Assembly: GCA_010645155.1 (NCBI GenBank)
Contig: CM021323.1
Coordinates: 5,808,210-5,872,209, forward strand
DNA: 64,000 nt
Reading direction: 5' to 3'
Source: Tigriopus japonicus
Lineage: Eukaryota > Arthropoda > Copepoda > Harpacticoida > Harpacticidae
Shown here: positions 13,225 through 24,200 of the stretch, piece after piece
How positions within the stretch are numbered: position 1 is the stretch's first letter
Layout of the letters: the number at the start of each line of letters is the position of its first letter
Notes under the pieces: generated by a model
Seen by the model: the letters and a program-made list of their open reading frames with translations, nothing else
Databases searched by the model: none
Told to the model about the DNA's origin: nothing
Position numbers and translations under genes: made by a program

Positions 13225-15411
13225 TCAACTGGAATTCCATTTTTGAGACGCGGCCACCGCCGCTAAAACCACACCCAAGCTGCAAACGGCGAATCCGATG
13301 TTTTTGGCCACCACTTTCAAGTAGTTCTTCATATTTGACGACTTTTCCTCCTCCACTTTATCTAAACCGAGCATTTTTTTCGACAACCGTGTTTCTTTCT
13401 CTTTGTTTTTCTTCTGGATGGAGGATAATCTGAAAAAATAGGCGCTTTTTTAGAAGAAGTCGAACCTTTGCCAAGCGATAGTGAAGACACACTTTAAAAT
13501 ATCAGCTTTGACTTGGGTATTATTGGGATAGAGCGTTTGGATGCGTTTGTAAATGCCGAGGGCTTCGTCGATGCGGTTTTTACTTTGTAGAGCTTTGCCT
13601 TTCCGATAGAGAGCTTTTTCGTTGTTGGGCTGAAAAGATGAAGGTTTCAGAAAATTTAATATTTGTTGAATTTTCCAATCCTTGAAAAAGGTCTTGTTTA
13701 CCTCAACTTTAAGAACATAGGAGAGGGACATGAGCGCAGAATCTAGGGCATCGATCTTGATTTGGCACAAGGCAAGATTGTTCAACGCCTTCAGTCTTTC
13801 ACCTAAGAGGATTTGGTGTTCTTCCGGCAACGAAAAACGGTCAATTGGGACGTCCAGAGTTAGAGCTTCATCATCAAAGTATTCAATAGCTTTCCTGTAT
13901 GGAACCAAACCTTTCATTATTAAGTGTTTCTAGGACAAGCCACAATTCACATTTAGAGCCTTTGTAGTACATGAGTACGAGCATGGTATCTTTGGGCCCC
14001 AGTTTCTCCAATTAACAAGAATAAAAGTGTCAAAAATTTAAAAACACAAAACTAGGCAATAATTGAGAAGCAATTTTAACAGAAAAAGTAGCGATGCACG
14101 TTACTGAAAAATTCATATCAAGTTTCTATGGAAACTTCCAAACACTATGAGATAAGTTTCAGATACAGGAAACCAAACTTTGATTTATTAAGTTTCTTAG
14201 AGTCAGTTCTAGATTAAAAGTTATGTGCCTAAAAATCTATTAAATCAACTTATTTATACAAATCTAGTCAGTACACTTTTAGAGTAGATTTAGATACCTT
14301 TTGAATCGAAATTGCTTAAAAATATGTAGCTCAGTTGAGGAGTTATTTGTGTTTAACCGGTTCATTTTTGCCCCAAAATTTGAAAAAAACGCTCCAAGTA
14401 TATGAAACCTCAAATTCTCTATCGTAATTCATCTGAATTAATCCAGGTCAACCGATTAACATGGATTAATTTCAAAATCATTAGCACCCAATACAAAACA
14501 ATTGAACCCAAAGTTTCTGGTTCAACAATGTCCTCCACTTCATCTGAGCCGGTCAGGCTCCTGCGCAAACTCTTCTAATTGCAATGGCTCTAGTCTCACC
14601 TGTAACATTGCATGGCAAAGGGAATCTCTTGTCGAGCAAACCAATAATTTCCGCAATCCTTCTTTCGTCGACCAATCCGAAGACGCTCTTCGAGCTCCAA
14701 ACTTTGAATGGAAGCACTCATTTCTGCGGAGACGAGCTCCATATCGATGGTCACAGCGGCTTTCGGTGGAATTCCACTTTCCGGCAATCCAACTTGTCCT
14801 AAAAAGCCACAGAATCTTAATTCAGGAAATCAATTTACTATAACATCTAGATATACCATAAGCGAATTCTGGATCGGCAATCACTTGGGAAATTTCCCCC
14901 GGATACATAAGACAACAAACCAAATCCATGGCTTGGACCACTTCACTCTCAGAGGCTTGGAACTCGATCTCTTTTTCCGTCACACGAATAATTCCATCAA
15001 AAGTGACTAAAAGAAAAGGGATGGATAACATTCATACCACGATTGTTACTCTAAACCATTCATAGGACTAACCCGAGTATTTCATTCGCACTGTATCGCC
15101 TTGTTTGGGTTTGGACCGCGATGTATCGCCTTCTTTAAGAGTTTTTTTGCGCAATCGGCCCGATCCCAACACATCCAGATACCCCTGGGAGTCATATTCA
15201 CCCGCGTGATCATAATCATCATCATCATTGTCGTTGTTCTCATCTTTTGCGGGTTTTTCTGGAGTTTTTACGCCCTCATCTTGGCTTTTCATTTCGTCCT
15301 GAAAAATGAGGAGGCTGTGTTTGAATTTGTAGTGGTATTTCCAAAGCTAAAACCTACCGAGACATTTTCAGAGGGTTCCATTTTGGGGGATGATTCTTGT
15401 GAGTCGGACAT
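13225..15411 (-). CDS. FKBP8: Peptidyl-prolyl isomerase FKBP8 (FKBP38)
   Basis: Seven exons on the minus strand, all with GT-AG borders and agreeing phases: 15411-15358, 15298-15073, 15006-14857, 14798-14600, 13894-13702, 13629-13466 and 13429-13225 (396 aa; human FKBP8 is 412). Order: an acidic N-terminus with an Asp-rich run (about 37-48), the family hallmark LDVLGSGRLRKKTL (59-72), an FKBP domain to about residue 170, TPR repeats (about 180-325), and a C-terminal hydrophobic anchor (about 373-390) with a short polar tail. The family is a tail-anchored immunophilin of the outer mitochondrial and ER membranes that binds HSP90 and Bcl-2 and supports mitophagy. Where FKBP12 has its active-site Trp, this protein has Leu-like residues (QAMDLVCCLM), as in FKBP38, so constitutive isomerase activity should be weak. 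The ATG at 15411 was chosen; an in-frame ATG at 15513 would add residues that do not resemble the family. It is convergent with the zinc-finger gene. Confidence 0.95.
13895..14599 (-). other. FKBP8 intron 4
   Basis: A 705-bp AT-rich intron, much longer than the other FKBP8 introns (59-147 bp except this one and the 199-bp last but one group). No exon, RNA gene or clear repeat was found inside. Confidence 0.45.
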
Positions 15412-16561
15412 AGGTGTGGATTGAGCTAATGTCAAAGGAAGAGAGTTAGTTAGTTTTACTGGAATGTTCTGTTTACCATTGATGAACAGCTGAGAGAGAC
15501 AGGGTGCCCCCACAAAAGAAAGACACGTGGTATTTTAGCTTTTAGCCGACGATTTGGCTGTCATTCGATTCCTTATTGTTGCCATTCACAGTTGATTTTA
15601 AACTTTGACGCAAAGTGAATTCATTATTTGAAATTTAAAAGAAATGATGGATTTGGCAAAGACATGCAGCGGAACAATCGAGCGTTTTCGTTGTTCCACG
15701 AGAATATTTGTTTGTTTGAAAACATAACGGATTATAAACGGTTCTTAGAGCACAAATTATAGAATTGAAAGAAAATTTGTAAAAAAAATGAAGTATGACG
15801 TTGAAATCTAACAGAATGTGAGTATTTTGACTGACAAACTTGTTAAAAAAATAAAATAAAATGACAATTTTTTCAAGGTAAAAAAGGAGAATAAGTTGAT
15901 TCATCGAAAATTCCTGTCCGTTGAAATAATGATTTTTTCCAACAAGGATAAGTTGGGCGGGCAAACGAGCAGTAATACCCAAATTAAATGCTGTTGCGAA
16001 AGAAACAAAAAATGTTATTAGGTCTAATAATATTCTTAATTAAGTGTTCTATACACATTGGATAATTTTGCAAAATCAATGTCACTCTATGTCAAACAAT
16101 TGGCTCTAAGCGTGGGGGGCTCATTCCCGTTTCAAGTTGTAATAGATGTAAACACTACAGAAAATGTTCAAGAATGTTCTTAAGATGGCAAAAATACCTA
16201 TCAAAAAGCTCATTTGCTTTCCCTCCCCGAAAAAATATTAAGAATTTCATACATCCCAAAATAAATGTTTTTCTTGACCTTGTTCTGAGCTTAAACCGCG
16301 TTAAAGAAGTTTTATTATTATTTTATTTTCATCGAATGTTTCAGTCAATGAGAATTAAGTTTCTGATTGCCACAAGCTTATATGCACCTATGTAATCGTA
16401 ATTTCTTCGACGAAAATGACATGTTAAGTTTAAGTATGGCCTAATGATCATATCTTTGATAATTAAGGCAAAAAATCGATGCTTCCCTATTTTTATTTTA
16501 CTTCGCCGTTTTTTGTCGAAAATTTTGATTGCAGGTATGCCTCAATCCTCGTGATGGGAAA
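15412..16561. other. Region upstream of FKBP8
   Basis: The first 100 bp is probably FKBP8 5' UTR and promoter; a possible 5' UTR splice donor reads CAATG|GTAAAC on the minus strand near 15474. The rest is AT-rich with no supported gene. A minus-strand AATAAA (TTTATT on +, 16492-16497) lies downstream of the small gene at 16562-16771. Confidence 0.45.
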
Positions 16562-16771
16562 TCACTGTTTTGATTGACTGAGAATAATTTCCCGGCATTG
16601 GAGTGCCGACTCGCGAAACAACGCCAATTCTTCCGCAATATGGTTGAGTTTCATAATGAGTTCATCAAGTGCAGCAGTGGAGGTTGTGGAATTTCCAATA
16701 GCCCGTTTGATATCTTCAAGGAGATGGATGACAGAGTTCAGAGAGGCAAATACTTCTTCATAAGAGGACAT
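16562..16771 (-). CDS. Small single-exon protein, unidentified, helical
   Basis: An uninterrupted 69-aa frame starts with MSSYEEVFASL in a good start context (AATAATG) and is followed by an AATAAA signal (TTTATT at 16492-16497) about 65 bp after the stop. The predicted protein is almost entirely helix-forming, with heptad-like Leu/Ile spacing (LLEDIKRAIG, LDELIMKLNHIAEEL), as in small subunits of coiled-coil complexes. I do not recognise the family. The composition is unlike the random AT-rich frames nearby, which supports coding, but a chance frame of this length cannot be excluded. Confidence 0.45.
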   Translation of the reverse strand: MSSYEEVFASLNSVIHLLEDIKRAIGNSTTSTAALDELIMKLNHIAEELALFRESALQCREIILSQSKQ

Positions 16772-18276
16772 TATTTCTTGAACTTATCAACTTGCTTCCA
16801 AAAAAGCAACTGGTTCATGTTTGGAAATAAGACATTGCTCTCTCTTGCTTCCATTTTCTATGCTTGCTCTTTTCCAAGTCGTGGATTGGATTACAAACTG
16901 ATGTACTGGTTTCAACGTTCAGCCTTTGACTGTACTTTAATTCAATTAAACAAGAGCTTCATTCGAAAACTTGTAGCTTGGAAATGAGTGTGGAGATGAA
17001 AAACACTGCCTATGCACAAGTATGGAGTTACTGGAGACGCAAATCCCTTCATTTCCTCCAAAACAAGATTAAGTCAATCGACGTAGGCTCGATTTCATGA
17101 AATTCACAAGGTTACACAGGGATAACGTTACCTTGTCCTAAAAATTAGGGCGATGCCAGAGAGCCACGTGTGGGTAGAATCATGTTCCATGATATTTTGG
17201 GATCTTTTATTTACTTATTGCACATATCTTTTACAATATGCATGACTGTTATACATCAAAAGAGCATCAAATGGAGCCTGAAAATGGCATAAAATCTGGC
17301 TCACCGTAAATTTCTAGGACATTTGCAGCAAATGCCAGTTCTCAATCTGTAATCCAACTTCAAATCTGATCGAATTGCATCCTAAATTGGCACTTCACGA
17401 ATCGAATCTTCCGAACACACAAAAATCGATCTGGTGTCCAGAATTTTCCAAAAAGATTACTGATAATAGAACTGGGATCATTAGACAAATGTACGTACAA
17501 ATATTCGCTATGATCCGATCGGTCAGGATCTCAACCAATTTGATCAGTAAATTCACTCAGTTGGCGATATTTGTAATTATTTCTATACTGTTGCAATATT
17601 CTTTATCATTTTGATTTGAAGCTTGATTAATTGAGATCAGGACAACAGCGTAATGGACATTTGGTTAGTCTTTAGACTAAAGAATAGAAACAATGTCTTA
17701 TCATAATAAACAAATGATGTCTCATTGCCGGTGACATCTAACTATATTATTCAAATCATGTGGAAGCAAAAGCTCAAGATCAATATGTTTTATGGCTCAT
17801 TTGTGCTGGAATTGCCCCGGAGAAGGCAGTTTTGTCACTCGGAGTCTCTCCATTCGCACTACTTGAACGTACGTCAAAAGACCACAAACGTTTGTTGAGG
17901 CTAGAGTCTTAATAGTTAAGGCACTTTGAAAGCACAAGTGAATTGCAGGCTCAAGTGAAAAATGGACCTACAATCTCCTTGTAAAAATTGAAAGCTGGAC
18001 AAAGATTTTTCTTCAAAATGTTGTTGGTTTTGTATCTTCCTCAAACAACATTGGTAGTTTGTTTGAGGAAGAAAATAGTCTGATTTTTCATGTTTCCTAG
18101 TTGTCACAGGTATCCACTTAGAGTAAAAGTGGAATTAGTATCTGAAATAACAGTTTTCCCCTCCAAGTTAACATCCGGTTCCTGATATTGAAAGAAAAAT
18201 TGACTGTACTGAGATCACAACATTATTATTATTAACTTTAGTCAACTTTGAATAATTTGATAATTCGTTCATATCA
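16772..18276. other. Region between the small gene and the cadherin 3' end
   Basis: AT-rich DNA with no recognised gene. A short inverted pair lies near 18035-18070 ('cctcaaacaacattggtagtttgtttgagg'). The stretch before 18277 is the likely 3' UTR of the cadherin gene. Confidence 0.4.
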
Positions 18277-21200
18277 CTAATGGTGTGGAAGACTCCGGTA
18301 ACTGGCCACATCCATTGGAATTGTGGATTCTTGCCAATCGTACAAGGCTCGGCCATCTGAGCCAGAAATGGACGGAGCTGCCCTCACTGATCCAGGAGGT
18401 AACGATGTGGGTAAGTATGTTCGAACTGGCGCTTCCACGATTTTTACTGGAGCACTGCGATGGATATTGCGTTTGTAACTGGAAGAATGATGGTTCATTA
18501 TTTGCCTCTGTACTTGGTTTTGTGAGAAATAACTGTCCTCTTTTCATTTATTTACGTTGCAACTCTCTAAACCTCCAGTTTATTCATGTGCACTTTTTGC
18601 TATGTGTACTTATTGCTACAAGTCCTTGCTGCTAGGTTGTGTGAGAAATAACTCCTGACACTGAAAGCTTTGAAACTCTCTAAACCTCCAGCTTAAAAGC
18701 GTGAAAGAAGCATGTGAGTAAAAGACGATTTTACGATTTTACCAATCACGCTAAAAGCATTATTTTATTTATGCATCTAGGAAGCTAGCTGGATTAACCT
18801 TTCAACACTTACTTGCTGTAAAGGCAACACAAAACGATGGCAGAGATGAAAGTGAGCAAACCAATCAGGATGGCAATCACAATAATGCAAGCCTCGATCC
18901 AGTTGATTGAATCAGATGGAATCAGTGTGGAACATCGCTGTAAAAATACAATTTCAATTCAGATTATTGCACAAAGAGGTCAAGAACATCTTTGGTGTTA
19001 TTTTTAGTCAACATACCTCGATATCCACAATGTCATACCGATCTAAGATTTCCTTTAAGGGGGGGTTTTGACTGAAATCCAATAATTCTTCCGCTCTCTT
19101 CAATTCCAAGGAATTCTCATTTTCAATTATTTGGAAGCATGAGCTGTCGATTTTATGGAAAAAGACGTGAATAACATGTTGAAAAAACAACTCTGATGTA
19201 TTATTTCAATTTTACCTGGTCCGACCAAAATCCAGACTTCCGTCGAATTTACTATAGAATTCAGTCTCATAGATATTGAACTTCAAGGGCTCAGCAAATG
19301 CTTCTTGAATATCTCTTTTGAAATCTGGAATCTTTTCTTGGACCACAGAGGGATTTCGGTTAAAGACAAATTTCATGAGCTCTGTGTCTTGCAAGACATA
19401 AACCTAAAACGGAAACAAGCGGACATATAAGAGAGAACAATCACATCAAGGCTTATCGAAGAGGTCCTTACCTTCAGGCGAGCAAAGTCTCCGTTTCGAA
19501 TGTCATATCGTCCATTGGTGGCCTTGACAAATATCAAGAAATACCCATCGGCAAATCGTCCGAGAGTCTGGTTGGTTTGAAGGAGACCAGTCAAACCATC
19601 AACGAGAAATATGTCGTTGTCCAAGATTTCCAAAGTGTTTGTTCTAAGTTGGGAATGAAAAAGGAAGTATAAAAGTTACTAAGATTGAATGATTGAAGCG
19701 TGGAAAAATCATAGCTATGTTTTTTTTTTTGATAAGAGTTGAAATTGCTTGTCGTTGAGAAATATAAATTCGATAAGGATAATCGTGAATGAAATCAACT
19801 TTAGAGCGTTATAACTGGAAAAGTAGTACACGCGATGGGCTGGTCCCATTTTGGATCAGGGTTTCCTCAGGGTGAAAGAAGAAAAAATCATTTCTATTTT
19901 ATTTACAATGTATTTTTTACGCAATCATTACATTGACAGTTTCGTGCAGGTTCTAGCAATGAGCTAACAGTTGTCCGTCATTTCCCCCTTATTTTGAGCC
20001 TTCGTATTTCTTCTCAAATCTTGTGCCTAATTTTACTATTATAAGGATGCTCAAGTAAACTTCAGTTCTTATTTTTTCCTACTTTTCCGAATTTTTGCCA
20101 CAAAATGTGGTTTTCTATATATTTTTTGAGAAGTTATGAAACGAAATCGGATTTTTGTTACCTTTTTAGCACTTTTTATTTACTTCTATGGAAACTGAGA
20201 TTTTTGAAATTCATTAGACACTTTTTAGTGCATTATCCTAATTTTGTGACGAACCTTTTCCAGATCATTAACAACGGAATAAACAATTTTTACACTTTGT
20301 TCTTAAATTTTTCTATTTTTTGTGATTTTGGATAAAAATTGCAGAATTTTGTAATTGCATTGTAAAATGTAATGGATTAGTTCGGTCAGACCGGTCAGAC
20401 GCCAAACGACTAGGGATGTGTCAGAGTCTAGACATGCTCTTCGTCAAACGTGATAAAAGGTTATTGAAAATTCCTAAGCTTGATCAAAAATTTGGGTTGT
20501 TCACAACTTGGGATCTAGCAACGAAAGAACTTTTCCCCTTGTGTAAAAAAATTCAAACCTGTGCACGACAAAGCATGAGATCTGACCCACCTCTAATTAT
20601 TTGGCTCCAAGAATCCCTAGCTGAATTCGCCCGACCGCACTAATTCATTTACAGCCTTTTGGTGGTAATGATCGAAATAAAATCATAAAATTATCATTCG
20701 AAATAAACTTCTCCCTCACGTAGGAAACTTCAAGAAGCACTGGAATCATGGAGTGGGAGGCTAGTGATGAGAATAATGATTTCCAGTAAGAACAATTCAT
20801 TACGTCCTTCTGCAAATGAGACCTTGCATATGTTAACAAGAATACGTATTTCAATTTTCAGCTCAATCGAACGTCATAGACAAAAGTTATGCTCACTCAA
20901 AGTTCAGTGCAAATCCTACCGAGAATGAATGAACTAGCCCTTTTGTGATAATCGTTTTACCACAAAAGGGCGAGTTCATTCTTTCTATGCTCTCTCCAGT
21001 ACATAAGTTTGAGAAGGCATAACTTTTCACTCCGGCATTCGGTTGGGCTGAAATTTGAAATACGTGTTCTTCTCAATGCAAGCCAGGTCTCATTTGCAGA
21101 AGAACGCAAATGGTTTGTTTCTGCTGGACATAATAATTCTCATTGCTAGCCTCCCACTCCATGATTTCCGTGCTTCTTGGAAACTTAAACTGTGGAACGC

Positions 21201-24200
21201 CCAAGCCTAGTTTTGATCCATCCCTAACCAATTTGACCCCCAAATCCCCAGCTGAAGTCTTCCTATTGCACTCATCTATTGAAGTGTGACAAATAAAATG
21301 TAATATCAAGGAGGGAATGATATTGCACCATATCAGGGCACAATCATTCTGAGGAACACATTTCTGGAAGAGATAGTGGTGAGCAAACAACCTTCATGTA
21401 AGTCTAAGCGCAAGTTTCATTGACAGACACTTGTAAAAACCCGCAAAAAGAACTTACCTTGGTCGATAATAGGTGATGTTTTCCATCCCATAAGTAATTG
21501 GGGTGGAATCGGCGTCTGCATCAACGGCTTTTAAGGTGGCAATCGTAGTGTAAACGGGTGCATTCACCCGCACACCCAAAGTCAAATTCCTCTCGACAAA
21601 AGTCGGACTGTTGTCATCCACGTCAATAATTATGATGCGAACTTGAATCTCATCCAAGGCCTAAAATTAAGTAACTTCAATAAGTAACTGATCCAAAGCG
21701 CTGAATAGAGAAGGAAAAAAAAGTTAATTTTCAGCTAAAAATGGCGGAAATAGCAATCTTGGCCAAAAAACGGATGAGAAAAAAAGCTAATTGTTCAATA
21801 CAGTCATTTCTTAGATCAAAATAAATTGGTCATTAATTTATTCAAAAGTGTTTGTAGCCGTTCATTCAAACTAAAAAATTTGAATGGTTTTTAGATCATA
21901 TCCAGAGCTTATTTCTTGGCATTGAAAAGCGTGGAGCAAAGATCTTTGAACTCAAAAGCTTTGCAAACACATGAAAAAGAAAAAATGAAACACATTGAAA
22001 AACATATTTTTCGGGCAAAAGAACCCAAAAAAGGACAACTAAATGACTTTTTAATTCCCAACGTACAAACTACCATAATACGTGTTAAAAGTAAAAAAAA
22101 CTCACCGAGGGATCGTAACGTTTCTCCTGACTTTTAACATTTCTTTCATATGGACGAAAGCATTTGATGGTGAGCAAATGTTCCGGTTCATATTCGCGAT
22201 CCAATCGTTGAGCCACCGAAATAATGGCCGAATTGTTCTCGTTCACCTCGAGCTCAAAAATGCCGTCGTCATTTCCATCTGCAATCACAAAAACTCATAA
22301 TTAACTTTTGAAAGGTAAAAAAGCCGTTAACCGAAACTGAAACATATGCTCTGTCGGTGGATATAGAAAAAGCAAATATAAATCGGAGATATTGCTTTGG
22401 TAGATTTGTTTTGGACATATCTCGTGCCTACTTTTGGTTTCGGTAAAACCTCCGAAACTTTGGCTTTTGATCCATCTCTAAAAGATAATATTATTCTATC
22501 TGTAATTGAGCTTACATGTGATGGCGTAGTCAATTTGACCATTTTCTCCTTCATCCTCATCGATAGCACTGATTTGTCCGATTACCGTTCCCAAGGGCAA
22601 CTCTTCAATCACCTCGATTTCCAGAGGTACAGAATTCTGTAAGGGAACCAGCAAAAAATTAGGCAAACGAACTTAACCATAATACCAATATGAACTCACT
22701 CTTTGTCGTTCAAAAACGGGTGAGAAATCGTCGACATCGTCAACGACCACTTTTAGAAGTCTGGACGTTTGTTGAGGTGGTGATCCAAGATCATGGATAT
22801 CAATGATCAAAGTGTAATCGGAACGTTCCTCCCGATCCAAAGAGACACGAGTGCTGATTATTCCGTTATTAGGGTCGATTTGGAACAGTTTGCGAATGAT
22901 GGTGCCATCATCGGGGAGGGAATAGATGATTTTCCCGTTGGCTGTTTCTGGATCATCTGGATCATAAGCTTCAACTTGGTAGACTTTGCTTCCAGGATTA
23001 GCATTCTAGAAGGATTGGCATTCAATTAGAAACTGAAAGTGTTTTAATTGTATTAAGAGAGCGGAAAAACTTTCAAGAAGGGCAAAAAACAGGCCTTTTA
23101 GTTATACTGTAAATATGGCTGAGATTCTTTTTCAAAGCTTGAAATAGAAAAATAAACACCAAACAAATATTCCAAATTTAACATTTTTTCCCAATTTGCA
23201 AATTCCAAGAGTCCAAAATATTTTGCTCAATTTTTTTGTTGACAATTCATGGCTCGTTCTTTCATATGGAAAGTTTTAGCCAACGTTTTATTTAAACGGA
23301 ACAAAATCTCGAAAAAAGGTTTTCCTTTTGGTTTTGAAAAATCCAAATCTCTCTAGGAAGCAAAATTTCAAGAAAATTCTAACGTATAGAATTCAAACCC
23401 AAAAATCACAAAAGGAAATTTTCCTGGTCGAAACAGCAAAAATAGAAGTTTTTTTAAGTTTCCAAAGTTTTTAATGTGGTTATTTACCTCGGCGATATGA
23501 GCAACATCATTAGGTTCAGGTTTGATGAATTGAGGGACTCCATCGTTGCTGGACACATCACCCACGGTAATGTAAACGTCTGTGTCGGAAAACAGTTCAA
23601 TGTCTCCAAAATCTAGTGCTCGAACTTTGAGAACGTAGGGAGTCTGGAAAAATGCATTGATAGTTTTAGGGGTGCTTTTTTGGGTTGCCAGATTACTTGA
23701 ATGCTTACCTGACGCCCTTTACCGGTTAACGATTGGGCAGTTGTAATTTCACCGGTGGTTCCATCAATGGCAAATAACTTCTTATCCTGATAGGAGAGGA
23801 ATCAAGTTTCAGTCAGAGTGAGTCAAATAAGGGCCACTATGAATGAATCGATGAAATTGTATTATATGTGCTACATGATTATTTGTTGTAACAACAACAA
23901 TATTTATGCTTTTTTACTTAAAATATGCTAAATGGTGGAAATCAGCTACAATAAATGCGACAACTTGATAAGGATGTGGATTAGTTTCTATGTACGATAA
24001 AGATTGAGCATTGGGCAAACATGGACTTGTCTTGGACGTTGGACAAATTGTAAACCTGATTATCTATAACTATTGTCCTTTATGATTGCAATTCGATGTC
24101 CAATTTTTCCATCCATTTTATATTTGAAATATTCTTGCTACAATGGATTAGTTCGGTCGGACGAATTCAGCTGGGGATTTCTTGGGGCCAATTGGCTAGG

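Larger units (their letters stand above)
19644..21457 (-). other. Cadherin intron 22, carrying two inserted elements
   Basis: A 1.8-kb intron between exons 21660-21458 and 19643-19472. It contains a TIR element (20369-20652) and, beside it, a long foldback (20720-21190). The remaining DNA is AT-rich without exons. Confidence 0.7.
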
